From positions 23,441 through 87,440 of the forward strand of contig PNLY01000012.1 in the NCBI GenBank assembly GCA_013823325.1: a stretch of 64,000 nucleotides of DNA, read 5' to 3'. The notes beneath the pieces are model-generated. The model made no database searches and was not told the origin of the DNA. It worked only from the letters and a program-made list of their open reading frames with translations. This stretch comes from Methylobacterium sp. (GTDB lineage: Bacteria; Pseudomonadota; Alphaproteobacteria; Rhizobiales; Beijerinckiaceae). The translations under genes and the position numbers were made by a program. Of the stretch, positions 26,526 to 38,135 are shown one piece after another (positions within the stretch are counted from its first letter, which is position 1; the number at the start of each line of letters is the position of its first letter).

Positions 26526-27500
26526 TCACTCCGGCTTCACGCCGGCTTCCTTGATGATCTTCTCCCAGGTCGCGATTTCCTGCTGGTGATAGGGCCGGAA
26601 GGCGGCGGGATCACGGACCTTGAGGGTGAAGCCGAGCTTGAGGATCTGCTCGCTGATCGCCGGCTTGGCGATCGAGGCCAGCACGGCCTTGGAGAGCGCG
26701 TCGAGGATCGGCGCCGGCGTCGCGGCGGGGGCGAAGAAGGCGGCCCAGCTGTCGGCGTCGGCATCGCTCACGCCCTGCTCGCGCAGGGTCGGGATGTCCT
26801 TGGCGCGCGGGTTGCGCTCAGGGCTCGCGAGCGCGATCGCCCTGAGCGTGCCGGCATTGATCTGCTCCAGCACGGACGGCAGCGTCGAATTGGCGATGTC
26901 GATGCGCCCGCCGATGATCTCCTGCACCAGCGGCGCCGCGCCCCGGAACGGCACATGCGTCATCTTGATGCCAGTGCGCTGCATGAACAGCTCCATGGCG
27001 AGATGCGAGCCGGAGCCGACGCCGGTCGAGCCGTAATTGAGCTTGCCGGGATCGGCCTTGGCGAGCGCGATCAGTTCCTTGATGTCCTTGGCCGGCAGGT
27101 CGTTGCGGACGACGAAGGCGTGCTCGAAGGCGCCGACGCCGGCGACCGGCGCGAAATCCTTGACCGCGTCATAGCCAGGATCTTTCAGCAGGAACATGTT
27201 GTTCCCATGCGTCTGGTTGTTGCCAAAGACGAAGGTGTGCCCGTCGGGCGCGGCATGAGCGACGGCGCGGGTGCCGACCGCGCCCGAAGCCCCGGCACGG
27301 TTGTCGACGATGACGTTCTGGCCGATCGAGGTCGAGAGGTCCTGCGCGACGAAGCGCGCGATCGCGTCGGTCGGCCCGCCCGCCGGGTAAGGCACGACCA
27401 GGGTGATCGGCTTCGACGGATAGCTCTGCGCCCGGGCGATGGCCGGAGCAAAGACGGCGCCGGCAACGAGGCCGAGCGTGGAACGGCGGGTCAGCGACAT
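26526..27500 (-). CDS. tripartite tricarboxylate transporter substrate-binding protein (Bug family)
   Basis: A 324-residue exported binding protein. A twin-arginine-like start (SLTRRSTLGLVAGAVF) leads to a cut near AIARAQ, then the Bug fold: KPITLVVPYPAGGPTDAIAR, NRAGASGAVGTRAVA, the GSTGVGSGSHLAMELF loop and VPFRGAAPLVQEIIGG. These proteins trap carboxylates in the periplasm for TctAB or act in sensing. No TctA/TctB genes are in the window, so it is an orphan, as is common in this group. Palindromic repeats lie on both sides. Confidence 0.92.
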   Translation of the reverse strand: MSLTRRSTLGLVAGAVFAPAIARAQSYPSKPITLVVPYPAGGPTDAIARFVAQDLSTSIGQNVIVDNRAGASGAVGTRAVAHAAPDGHTFVFGNNQTHGNNMFLLKDPGYDAVKDFAPVAGVGAFEHAFVVRNDLPAKDIKELIALAKADPGKLNYGSTGVGSGSHLAMELFMQRTGIKMTHVPFRGAAPLVQEIIGGRIDIANSTLPSVLEQINAGTLRAIALASPERNPRAKDIPTLREQGVSDADADSWAAFFAPAATPAPILDALSKAVLASIAKPAISEQILKLGFTLKVRDPAAFRPYHQQEIATWEKIIKEAGVKPE

Positions 27501-27592
27501 GGATTTCCTCCCGGGAGCCCGTTTGAGAGGCGGGCTTTCGCGGCAGAATTAGGGGCAAAGAGATTTTTCGTCCAGCAGCCGGCTACCGCCGC

Positions 27593-27701
27593 CGTCATTC
27601 TCGGACGGAGCGAAGCGCAGATCCGAGAATCTCGTGACGAGAAGGCACTCATCGGAGCCTCCTCCGTCCTGAGATGCTCGGGTCAAGCCCGAGCATGACG
27701 G
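27593..27701. repeat. composite palindromic repeat, family C (forward copy)
   Basis: Forward copy of the element at 26417-26515. It begins CGTCATTCTCGGACG with the complementary segment ATCCGAGAATCTC about 20 bases on, and ends with a TGCTCGGGTC/GCCCGAGCATGACG stem. It lies between the Bug-type gene and the YaiI-family gene, upstream of the first and immediately after the second's stop (27705). Confidence 0.8.
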
Positions 27702-27704
27702 GCG

Positions 27705-28184
27705 TTACGCCGCAAACCCCGCCCGCTTCAGGCGCTGCACCGCGACGTCGAGCGCCTGCAGGAAGGCGGAGCGATCCTTCTGCGAGAACGGCTTCGGGCC
27801 ACCGCCGACGCTGCCCATGGCGCGCAGGTCCTCCATCATGTCGCGCGTCGCCAGCGCCATGCCGATCGAGGCTTCGGTGAAGGGCTTGCCGGTCGGGCCG
27901 ATCACATCGGCCCCGGCCTTGATGCAGCGGTCGGCGAGCGGGATGTCGGCTGTGATCACGATCGCGCCGCGGCTGGCGCGCTCGGCGATCCAGTCATCGG
28001 CGGCATCGAAATTGCCGGGCACGACGACGCGCTCGATCCAGGGCTCGCGCGGCACCTGCATGAAGCTGTTGGCGACGACGAACACCTTGAGCCCATGCCG
28101 CTCGGCGACGCGATAGACCTCCGGCTTCACCGGGCAGGCATCGGCGTCGATATAGATCGCGATGGTGTTCGAGGGAGCGTTCAT
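27705..28184 (-). CDS. YaiI/YqxD family protein (DUF188)
   Basis: A 159-residue protein of the UPF0178 family. The N-terminal [20 protein letters not shown], the central FVVANSFM and [19 protein letters not shown], and the C-terminal [20 protein letters not shown] are diagnostic. Acidic residues in the DADACP and DIPLAD motifs recall PIN-like nucleases, but no activity is established. The start ATG at 28184 opens the conserved region after seven residues. Confidence 0.92.
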   Translation of the reverse strand: MNAPSNTIAIYIDADACPVKPEVYRVAERHGLKVFVVANSFMQVPREPWIERVVVPGNFDAADDWIAERASRGAIVITADIPLADRCIKAGADVIGPTGKPFTEASIGMALATRDMMEDLRAMGSVGGGPKPFSQKDRSAFLQALDVAVQRLKRAGFAA

Positions 28185-28310
28185 CGCGCCGGCATCGCAG
28201 CCGGGACGCCCCGGCGCAAGACTTTATGCGGACCTTATGAGCGCGAGCACCTTCCGCATGGCGGCCTTATCGGGGCCGGACCTACATCATCGGCATCGAT
28301 GGAGGTCGAT

Positions 28311-28496
28311 ATGTCGATGAACACCACCCTGTTCCGCACCAGCCAGCAGCGCCGCGCCCGCGCCGTCTATGACAGCGTCGCCAGCCGCCGCCCGGTCGTC
28401 GGAATCCTTTGTGCCGAGATGGTCGCGCTCGCCGTGTTCGCACTGGCAGCCGCCGCCTTCATCGGCCTGCGCGCCTGGTTCGCCTTGCCGAACTGA
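28311..28496 (+). CDS. small single-span membrane protein, function unknown
   Basis: A 61-residue protein with a basic N-terminal half (QQRRARAVYDSVASRR) and one hydrophobic helix (about residues 33-55), then WFALPN. A GGAGG ribosome site at 28301-28305 fixes the ATG at 28311; the frame is open much further upstream. It starts a run of five tiny plus-strand genes. No family is recognised. Confidence 0.65.
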   Translation: MSMNTTLFRTSQQRRARAVYDSVASRRPVVGILCAEMVALAVFALAAAAFIGLRAWFALPN

Positions 28497-28506
28497 GCGC
28501 CACGCC

Positions 28507-28737
28507 ATGGGACAATCCAAGCCGCTGCAGTCGCTCACCGGCGAGAGCCATCTCTTTCTGGTCGGCCAGTCGAGCCACGGCTTCTGGGTCGCGCGCGACC
28601 TCGAAGGCCGCAGCGAAGGCATCTTCCGCAACCAGAAGGAGGCGGTGCGCTTCGCCCTCTCCGAGGGCGGCCACCCCAACGCCGTGCTGATCTCCCCGAA
28701 CGGAGTCGAGCCGAGCTATGGCATGGGCATCCATTGA
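28507..28737 (+). CDS. small conserved-looking protein, function unknown
   Basis: A 76-residue soluble protein with a compact alpha/beta look: HLFLVGQSSHGFWVARD, a GIFRNQKEAVRFALSEGG helix, then AVLISPNGVE. The pattern loosely resembles DUF2188-like proteins (a 'W-x-V' strand, an EA helix, a final strand with Gly), but I would not assign it. It starts ten bases after the small membrane-protein stop; the next gene starts four bases after its end, so the three are probably co-transcribed. Confidence 0.6.
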   Translation: MGQSKPLQSLTGESHLFLVGQSSHGFWVARDLEGRSEGIFRNQKEAVRFALSEGGHPNAVLISPNGVEPSYGMGIH

Positions 28738-28741
28738 GGGC

Positions 28742-28975
28742 ATGCCCAGCGCCGACAAGGCGAGCCGCGACCTCGACAGGGCGCTGCTCGCCATCTTCCT
28801 GGAAGCTGCCGGCGCGCTGATCGATCAGCTCGCCGGCGCCGGCATCACCGATCCCGCCGACATCGCCCGCCGCCTCAACCGGCGCGGCTTCCCCTGCTTC
28901 GGGCGGCCGCGCTGGAACGCCGTCGCGGTCGCGACCGTGCTGCGCCGCCGCGAGCGCCTGCGCGAGGCCGCCTGA
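28742..28975 (+). CDS. small protein with recombinase-domain-like helix segment
   Basis: A 77-residue protein. The N-terminal ~45 residues form an amphipathic helix region (DLDRALLAIFLEAAGALIDQ). The rest, DPADIARRLNRRGFPCFGRP then RWNAVAVATVLRRRERL, resembles the 'IA..LN.RG.......W....V...L.N..Y' core of the recombinase domain of large serine integrases, here detached from any catalytic domain. It may bind DNA. The ATG at 28742 is preferred to 28718, which would overlap the previous gene. Confidence 0.55.
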   Translation: MPSADKASRDLDRALLAIFLEAAGALIDQLAGAGITDPADIARRLNRRGFPCFGRPRWNAVAVATVLRRRERLREAA

Positions 28976-29191
28976 CCGGGCGGCTTCGCAAAGAAAGCGC
29001 GTGCTCTTACCGCGACTCTGCCCTAGGCTCCGCATCTGCTTCGACTTCACGGCCCGATTTCCGCGGGCCGGCCGCGGCAGCCGGAAGCCGGCCGCCATGA
29101 TTTGAGTTCGCAGCCGTCCCGACCATCGCAGGTTTGAGCCGCCTCGCCCCGAAGCGGCGGCGCCTGTTGTTCCGACCGAAGGAGACGAGAC

Positions 29192-29329
29192 ATGGCAAAA
29201 GGTGAACAGCGCGGCAATCGCGAGGCCAAGAAGCCCAAGCAGATCAAGCCGAAGGCGAGCGCGCCCCCTCCGGCAGGCTTCGCCTCGGCCATCGCCAAGG
29301 CCGCGGCGGCGGGGCCGAAGAAGAAATGA
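29192..29329 (+). CDS. small basic Lys/Ala/Pro-rich protein
   Basis: A 45-residue protein, too short for most gene finders. It opens M-A-K-G-E-Q-R-G-N-R-E-A-K-K-P-K, has a Pro/Ala middle and ends G-P-K-K-K. An AGGAG ribosome site lies nine bases upstream, and its stop overlaps the next start as ATGA (29326-29329), good evidence that both are translated. I recall similar short 'MAKGQ.R.NREAKKPK' proteins in Hyphomicrobiales, of unknown function. Highly basic; nucleic-acid contact is possible. Confidence 0.65.
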   Translation: MAKGEQRGNREAKKPKQIKPKASAPPPAGFASAIAKAAAAGPKKK

Positions 29330-29529
29330 TCCGCTTCCGCACGATCGATCCGGCTCAGCCCGAGAAGGCGACGCCGCAGCCGGCCCCCGCGCAAGCCGTG
29401 GCCGCACCGCCGACAGAGCCGATGCTCGAGGAGACGAGCGCTCATGCGGCGAACCGCAAGGGCCTGGTCCGCAAGACGCCTTTGCGGGCGAAGAAAAAGA
29501 CCGAGGCCGCCCCTCTCTTCGACAAGTGA
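29326..29529 (+). CDS. small protein, function unknown
   Basis: A 67-residue, probably disordered protein rich in Pro and Ala in the first half and Lys/Arg in the second (ANRKGLVRKTPLRAKKKT). It is translationally coupled to the upstream 45-residue gene through an ATGA overlap and ends 12 bases from the convergent transglutaminase-like gene. No family recognised. Confidence 0.55.
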   Translation: MIRFRTIDPAQPEKATPQPAPAQAVAAPPTEPMLEETSAHAANRKGLVRKTPLRAKKKTEAAPLFDK

Positions 29530-31785
<2,256 letters not shown>

Positions 31786-31835
31786 GACTGGACAGAGGGC
31801 GGCGGCTTAGGCTGCCGGCTTCGTCCTGATCCGCG

Positions 31836-32435
31836 ATGACACTGGAAGACCAGCGCGCCCTGATGCTGTCAGGGCGCATGTACGACGATCTCACACCCGA
31901 GCTGATCGCGGCGCGGGCGCGGGCCGTCGGCCTGACCGACGCCTATAACCGCAGCCTCGCCCAGCCGCAGGGGGAGCGCGAGGCGCTGCTGCGGGCTTTC
32001 CTGCGCGAGGTCGGCCCCGGCGCCCATTTCGAGCCGAATTTCCGCTGCGAGTTCGGCTTCAACATCAGCATCGGCCGCAGCTTCTACGCCAATTTCGACT
32101 GCGTCATGCTCGATGGCGGCGAGATCACCATCGGCGACCATGTCCTGCTCGGCCCGCGCCTTGGCATCTATACGTCGAACCACGCTATTGACCCGGCCGA
32201 GCGCGTCGCGGGCGGCTGCTATGCCAGGCCGGTGACGATCGGCAACCGGGTCTGGGTCGGCGGCGGCGTCCAGATCATGCAGGGCGTCACGATCGGCGAC
32301 GATGCGATCATCGGCGCCGGCAGCGTCGTGACACGCGATGTTCCCGCCAGGGTGATCGCAGCCGGCGTCCCCTGCAAGGTGCTGCGCGAGATCACCGAGG
32401 CGGACAGGACCGGGTTTCGCTCGACGCGTTCCTGA
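31836..32435 (+). CDS. sugar O-acetyltransferase (maltose acetyltransferase type)
   Basis: A 199-residue hexapeptide-repeat acetyltransferase. The N-terminal Mac domain (LSGRMYDDLTPELIAARARA) is followed by a left-handed beta-helix with isoleucine/valine-rich hexapeptides and the catalytic His in GIYTSNHAIDP. The C-terminal end VVTRDVPARVIAAGVPCKVLREI is typical. It transfers acetyl from acetyl-CoA to a sugar hydroxyl. It follows the aminotransferase by 50 bases on the same strand. Confidence 0.9.
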   Translation: MTLEDQRALMLSGRMYDDLTPELIAARARAVGLTDAYNRSLAQPQGEREALLRAFLREVGPGAHFEPNFRCEFGFNISIGRSFYANFDCVMLDGGEITIGDHVLLGPRLGIYTSNHAIDPAERVAGGCYARPVTIGNRVWVGGGVQIMQGVTIGDDAIIGAGSVVTRDVPARVIAAGVPCKVLREITEADRTGFRSTRS

Positions 32436-32499
32436 GCATGGCCGGTGTTTCCGGCTTCGTGAATTGCAGTGACCCATGCCTTGGGAGTATCGCTCGGGC

Positions 32500-32922
32500 A
32501 TGAACCGCCGTGCGCTTCTGCTGCTCGCCACCTTGTGCTCGCTACCTGTCCGGGCCGAGGCGCAGACGCCTCTGCCCTCGCTCTCGGTCCGCGAAGCGCA
32601 TGAGGCGGCCAAGGCCGGCAAGCTCGTGCTCGTCGACATCCGCACACCCGAGGAATGGGCCGATACCGGCGTGCCTGAGGGCGCGATCAGGCTCGACATG
32701 ACCGGCAGCGCCTTCGAGGTCAGGCTGGCGGGGCTGAAGCTCGACCACCCCGGCAAGCCGATTGCCCTGATCTGCCGGACCGGCAATCGGACCTCGACCT
32801 TGCAGAGGACCCTCGCGGCGCGCGGCTGGAAGGAGCTGGTCGACGTCCGCGGCGGCCTGCTCGGCAATCCCAGAGACAAGGGCTGGCTGGCGGAAGGCCT
32901 GCCGGTGACGAAGTATCCCTGA
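32500..32922 (+). CDS. rhodanese-like domain protein, secreted
   Basis: A ~140-residue periplasmic protein: a signal peptide (RRALLLLATLCSLPVRAEA, cut near AEAQ) and one rhodanese domain with LVLVDIRTPEEWADTGVPEGA and the active-site loop ALICRTGNRTSTL, where Cys carries the persulfide. It may act as a sulfurtransferase or redox protein. The ATG at 32476 is in frame, but the ATG at 32500 begins the signal peptide with its charged start. The palindromic repeat at 32930 follows directly. Confidence 0.82.
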   Translation: MNRRALLLLATLCSLPVRAEAQTPLPSLSVREAHEAAKAGKLVLVDIRTPEEWADTGVPEGAIRLDMTGSAFEVRLAGLKLDHPGKPIALICRTGNRTSTLQRTLAARGWKELVDVRGGLLGNPRDKGWLAEGLPVTKYP

Positions 32923-32929
32923 CACGCCT

Positions 32930-33073
32930 CCTTCTCCCCTCGGGGGAGAAGGTGTCTGCGAAGCAGACGGATGAGGGCGGTCTGACCGGGTGAGACAAAA
33001 AAGGGCCGCTCGCGCGACCCTTCCCTCATCCGTCAGCGCTTCGCGCTGCCACCTTTTCCCCCGAGGGGAGAAG
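32930..33073. repeat. palindromic intergenic repeat, family D (144 bp)
   Basis: A left arm CTTCTCCCCTCGGGGGAGAA (32931-32950), continuing to GACGGATGAGGG (to 32977), pairs with CCCTCATCCGTC (33023-33034) and, after mismatches, CCTTTTCCCCCGAGGGGAGA near 33053-33072. It lies between the convergent rhodanese and trmD genes and extends into the 3' end of trmD, whose stop is at 33033. Confidence 0.85.
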
Positions 33074-33755
33074 AAAGATCGAGCAAATCCGGCCTTCTCT
33101 CCTGCGTGATCTTCTCCGCCTGCTCGCGTCGCCACCTCGCGATGCGGGCATGGTCGCCGGAGAGCAGCGCCTCGGGCAGGCCTCTGCCCTCCCATTCCCG
33201 CGGGCGGGTGTAGTGCGGATATTCGAGCAGGCCGTTCTCGAAGCTCTCCTCGGTGCCGGAGGCTTCCTTGCCCATCACGCCGGGGATCAGGCGCACGCAG
33301 GCGTCGAGCAGCACCATGGCGGCCATCTCGCCGCCGGAGAGGATGTAATCGCCGACCGAGACCTCGGTCAGGCCGCGCCCCTCGATGACGCGCTCATCGA
33401 CGCCCTCGAAGCGGCCGCAGACGATGACAACGCCCTCGCCGGCCACGTAATCGCGAACTATGCGCTGGCTGAGCGGCCGGCCGCGCGGCGACATCAGGAG
33501 GCGCGGCCGGGTATCGTCAGCCGGAACCGCCGCATCGATCGCAGCTGCCAGCACGTCGCAGCGTAGCACCATGCCGGCGCCGCCACCGGCCGGAGTGTCA
33601 TCGACATTCCGATGCCGGCCGATGCCATGCTCGCGGATCTGGTGCGTCTCCAGCGACCAGAGCCCGGTGCGCAGCCCCTCGCCCGCCAGCGAGGCGCCAA
33701 GCGGGCCGGGGAACATCTCGGGGTAGAGGGTCAGGATGCTGGCGCGGAAGGTCAT
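33033..33755 (-). CDS. trmD: tRNA (guanine-N1)-methyltransferase TrmD
   Basis: A 240-residue SPOUT-fold enzyme that methylates G37 of tRNAs using SAM. The [13 protein letters not shown] loop, [13 protein letters not shown], and the knot region [15 protein letters not shown] are all present, followed by [17 protein letters not shown] and the [16 protein letters not shown] tail. The start ATG at 33755 (M-T-F-R-A-S) has GAGG upstream; an ATG at 33770 is in frame. The last ~14 residues ([14 protein letters not shown]) come from the palindromic repeat. It belongs to the ffh-rpsP-rimM-trmD block but is separated from rimM by two genes. Confidence 0.95.
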   Translation of the reverse strand: MTFRASILTLYPEMFPGPLGASLAGEGLRTGLWSLETHQIREHGIGRHRNVDDTPAGGGAGMVLRCDVLAAAIDAAVPADDTRPRLLMSPRGRPLSQRIVRDYVAGEGVVIVCGRFEGVDERVIEGRGLTEVSVGDYILSGGEMAAMVLLDACVRLIPGVMGKEASGTEESFENGLLEYPHYTRPREWEGRGLPEALLSGDHARIARWRREQAEKITQERRPDLLDLSSPLGGKGGSAKR

Positions 33756-33816
33756 GGCCTCTGCTGGCATGAAATGGCGGCCGCGTCACCAGTCGAGCAC
33801 GGCCGCCTACACAGCC

Positions 33817-34452
33817 TCAGGCCTTGCGGATGCTCTCATTCCAGTAGGCGTGAAGGGCTTCGATCTCGCCGCTGGTCAAGAGCGGCATCGCATCGCGCAG
33901 ATGCTTGTCGCTCCAGTCCCACCAGGCCAGTTCGAGCAAGAGCGCGATCCGCTCCTCGTCGAAGCGCTTGCGGATCACCTTGGCGGGATTGCCGCCGACG
34001 ATGGCATAGGGCTCGACATCGCGGGTGACGAGCGCCCGCGTGCCGATCACTGCGCCATGGCCGATGCTGACGCCGGGCATGACGATCGCCTCCGAGCCGA
34101 TCCAGACATCGTTGCCGATGACCGTGTCGCCGGCCGGGAGATAGCCGTCCCGTGCGCCGGCGAAGTTCGGCTCGTCCGGAACGTAATGGAACGGGAAGGT
34201 GCTGACCCAATCGTTCCGGTGGCCCTGATTGCCGGCCATGATGAAGGCGGCGCCGGAGCCGATCGAGCAGAAGCTGCCGACGATCAGCCGGTCGGCGCCC
34301 TCATGCGGCAGCAGGAAGCGGGCACAATCATCAAAGCCGTGTCCGTGATAGTAGCCGGAATAATAGCTATGGCGCCCGACGACGATATTAGGGTGACGCA
34401 CCTGCTCGGTGAGCGGAATGCCCTTGAAAGGGCTCTCAAAGAAATTGGTCAT
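33817..34452 (-). CDS. CatB-related xenobiotic acetyltransferase (type B chloramphenicol acetyltransferase-like)
   Basis: A 211-residue hexapeptide acetyltransferase closely resembling Cat[15 protein letters not shown] at the start, [39 protein letters not shown] with the catalytic His in [14 protein letters not shown], and [20 protein letters not shown]. It should acetylate chloramphenicol or a related hydroxyl compound; the native substrate is unknown. No integron attC site or insertion sequence is visible beside it, so it looks resident. It lies between HAD and trmD on the same strand. The ATG at 34452 matches the CatB start. Confidence 0.88.
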   Translation of the reverse strand: MTNFFESPFKGIPLTEQVRHPNIVVGRHSYYSGYYHGHGFDDCARFLLPHEGADRLIVGSFCSIGSGAAFIMAGNQGHRNDWVSTFPFHYVPDEPNFAGARDGYLPAGDTVIGNDVWIGSEAIVMPGVSIGHGAVIGTRALVTRDVEPYAIVGGNPAKVIRKRFDEERIALLLELAWWDWSDKHLRDAMPLLTSGEIEALHAYWNESIRKA

Positions 34453-34506
34453 GTTCAGCTCGCAAAGGCTGGCGCTCTTAAGAGGAGCCACCGGCCGAAA
34501 GACACA

Positions 34507-34540
34507 GGAAAACGCGGGCAATCGGCTTTGCCGATGCCCG
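34507..34540 (-). terminator. candidate rho-independent terminator between HAD and CatB-like genes
   Basis: On the minus strand a stem of CGGGCATCGGC, loop AAA and GCCGATTGCCCG (plus positions 34515-34540, one bulge) is followed by a TTTT run (34509-34512). It lies ~95 bases after the HAD stop (34634) and ~55 bases before the CatB-like start, so it could separate the rimM-HAD transcript from the acetyltransferase gene. Confidence 0.45.
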
Positions 34541-34633
34541 TCCGGTCTTGCGTCCCGCGCCTCAGAAGCGCGGAAACGCGATGGAGCTGATACAGTGAGC
34601 CTGCTTCATGGGGCGGACAGCCTAAACCGCCGC

Positions 34634-35305
34634 TCAAGCAAAGCGCAGCGCCGGATTGCCGTTCAGCGCCGCATAATCGTCGACGCTGGCGATGACGTTG
34701 TCGAAGGCGGCGAAGGCCGCGGCCGGCAGCATGGTCAGCACCGCGACCGCACGCATGCCGGCGCGGCGGGCGGCCTCGACGCCGTTCGGCGCATCCTCGA
34801 AGACGATGCAGTCGGCCGGGGCGACGCCCATGCGCTCGGCCGCGGCCAGGAACATGTCGGGATGCGGCTTGCCGGGGTAGCCCTGGCTCGGCGAGACGAT
34901 GGTGGCGAAGCGCTCCCGCAGGGAGAGCGTGTCGAGGATCAGGGCGATGTTCGGCGGCGCGGCGGCGGTGCCGACCGCCATCGGGACGTCATGCTCGCGC
35001 GCCCGGTCGAGCAGGTCGATCAGTCCGCCGAGCGGCTTGACCAGCGGGCCATAGGTCTCGCGGTAGAGCCCTTCCTTCTCCTCGGCGAGCCGGTCGAGCT
35101 CGGCCGCGTCGGCCCCGGGGAAGTGCGGGCCGATGATGTCGGAAATCGCCATGCCGGCCGTGCGCGCCGAGAAGGTCGCGCGCTCGAAGGGCAGACCGTA
35201 TTTGCGGTACCAGACTTCCCAGGCATCGTCATGGTAGCGCATATTGTCGACGATGGTGCCGTCCATGTCGAAGATCAGGCCCTTGGCCGGCGTCTCAGGC
35301 AGCAT
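34634..35305 (-). CDS. HAD-family hydrolase (phosphatase/beta-phosphoglucomutase-like)
   Basis: A 223-residue HAD-superfamily enzyme. Motif I is FDMDGTIVDNM with the nucleophilic Asp, motif II lies at VPMAVGT, and motif III/IV in GKPHPDMFLAAAERM and CIVFEDAPNGVEAARRAGM. The cap is of the beta-phosphoglucomutase/phosphoglycolate type. The substrate is unknown. The start chosen is the ATG at 35305, which overlaps the rimM end by 11 bases and has GAGG six bases upstream; the ATG at 35311 lies directly against GAGG. Its place behind rimM is unusual for the ffh-trmD block. Confidence 0.88.
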   Translation of the reverse strand: MLPETPAKGLIFDMDGTIVDNMRYHDDAWEVWYRKYGLPFERATFSARTAGMAISDIIGPHFPGADAAELDRLAEEKEGLYRETYGPLVKPLGGLIDLLDRAREHDVPMAVGTAAAPPNIALILDTLSLRERFATIVSPSQGYPGKPHPDMFLAAAERMGVAPADCIVFEDAPNGVEAARRAGMRAVAVLTMLPAAAFAAFDNVIASVDDYAALNGNPALRFA

Positions 35306-35822
35306 CGTCATCCTCGAACAGACCGGCGGGAGGCAGGGCCTCGATGCGCTTGGCCGCAATGTCGATGCGCGGCGCATAGGCCTTGGTGAACGGCATCAGC
35401 ACCGAGCGGCCATCTTGCGTCTCGATGTCGAGGAGATCGCCGGCGCCGTAATTGGCGACGGCGGTGACGGTGCCGAGGGTCGCTCCGTCCGGGCCAATGA
35501 CGCTGCAGCCGACGAGATCGGCCTGCAGGAACTCGTCCTCGTCCTCGGGCGCCGGCAGGCGCGCGCGCTCGATATGGAGCTTCACGCCGTTGAGGAGCTC
35601 GGCTCCCTCGCGGCTGGTCACGCCCTTGAGCCGGGCGACGACCACTTCCTTGGCGGGGCGAATGTCGGCGATCTCGAAGCGCCGGCCCTTCTCGTCGACG
35701 AGCGGGCCGTATTCGGCGAGCGCCAGCGGATCGGCCGTGAAGGTCTTGATCCGGACCTCGCCGCGCACGCCATGCGGCGCGCCGACGATGCCGAGCAGGA
35801 CGAGATCGTCGCTATCAGCCAT
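35295..35822 (-). CDS. rimM: 16S rRNA processing protein RimM
   Basis: A 175-residue two-domain protein that binds S19 and aids maturation of the 30S head. The N-terminal VLLGIVGAPHGVRGEVRIKTF and the C-terminal PRC-barrel segment YGAGDLLDIETQDGRSVLMPF are diagnostic, followed by RIDIAAKRIEALPPAGLF. The open frame extends upstream into the palindromic repeat at 35843-35910, but the ATG at 35822 begins the conserved part (M-A-D-S-D-D-L). It ends inside the HAD start region, so the two are translationally coupled. Confidence 0.95.
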   Translation of the reverse strand: MADSDDLVLLGIVGAPHGVRGEVRIKTFTADPLALAEYGPLVDEKGRRFEIADIRPAKEVVVARLKGVTSREGAELLNGVKLHIERARLPAPEDEDEFLQADLVGCSVIGPDGATLGTVTAVANYGAGDLLDIETQDGRSVLMPFTKAYAPRIDIAAKRIEALPPAGLFEDDDAA

Positions 35823-35842
35823 CACGCTTCCAGACCACAGGC

Positions 35843-35910
35843 CGTCATGCTCGGGCTTGACCCGAGCATCTCCGGACAAGAGATTCTCGGGTCAAGCCCG
35901 AGAATGACGG
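35843..35910. repeat. palindromic intergenic repeat, family E (68 bp)
   Basis: Two adjacent stems: TGCTCGGG/CCCGAGCA (from 35848) and TTCTCGGG/CCCGAGAA (to 35905), framed by CGTCATG at 35843 and ATGACGG at 35910. It lies between rpsP and rimM within one operon, so the transcript carries two hairpins between these genes, a likely place to set a difference in expression. Confidence 0.8.
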
Positions 35911-35918
35911 CAGTCCGC

Positions 35919-36272
35919 TCACTCAGCCGCGGCGGCGGCGGCCTTCTCGGCCTTCTTCTCGGCGCGCTCCTTGGCCTTGTCGCCGGGAACAGCCTTGTTC
36001 GGGTTGTTGCGGGCCGGGCGTTTGGCGACGCCGGCGGCGTCAAGGAAGCGCAGGACGCGGTCGGTCGGCTGGGCGCCCTTGGCGATCCAGGCCTTGGCCT
36101 TCTCGAGGTCGAGGACGACGCGCTCCGGCGAGTCCTTGGCCTTCATCGGGTCATAGGCGCCGATCTTCTCGATGAAGCGGCCATCGCGCGGCGAGCGGGC
36201 GTCGGCGACGACGATGCGGTAGTACGGGCGCTTCTTGGCGCCGCCACGGGTCAGGCGGATCTTCAGGGACAT
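35919..36272 (-). CDS. rpsP: 30S ribosomal protein S16
   Basis: A 117-residue ribosomal protein. The S16 core spans the first ~80 residues ([79 protein letters not shown]). The final ~35 residues are a Lys/Ala/Glu-rich extension typical of alphaproteobacterial S16. It follows ffh by 31 bases. Confidence 0.97.
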   Translation of the reverse strand: MSLKIRLTRGGAKKRPYYRIVVADARSPRDGRFIEKIGAYDPMKAKDSPERVVLDLEKAKAWIAKGAQPTDRVLRFLDAAGVAKRPARNNPNKAVPGDKAKERAEKKAEKAAAAAAE

Positions 36273-36303
36273 TGCTCTTCTTCCTTTGGTTCGAGCGCTA
36301 GAA

Positions 36304-37869
<1,566 letters not shown>

Positions 37870-38135
37870 GCGGTCCTGCTTTGCCTGGCCTCAAGAAGTC
37901 GACATCACCTGCGCTATCCGCCAAACGGTTTCGCGCCCGAGGGCGCAGACGCGCTGTCGGGCGTTGACCTCCGGGCTCATGGCAGCTCAGCGAGCGGCCC
38001 GGTCGGCGGATGTGGTTTCGGCGATGTCGGCGAAACGAATGGGCGCGTTAAAGCGGACAAATGCGGCGAAAGTCAAGCTGAAGCGCGCAAGCGGCGGCTG
38101 CGCCAGCCGCGCACGATCCTCATCACGGAGATGAC

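Noticed and set aside
33817-34633. Recently acquired integron cassette carrying the CatB-like gene
   Set aside because: No attC site, integrase or insertion sequence; base use looks like that of neighbours.
37870-38135. Possible SRP RNA gene in the gap next to ffh
   Set aside because: No GGAA-tetraloop helix or conserved SRP RNA core is visible; the sequence is ordinary G+C-rich leader.
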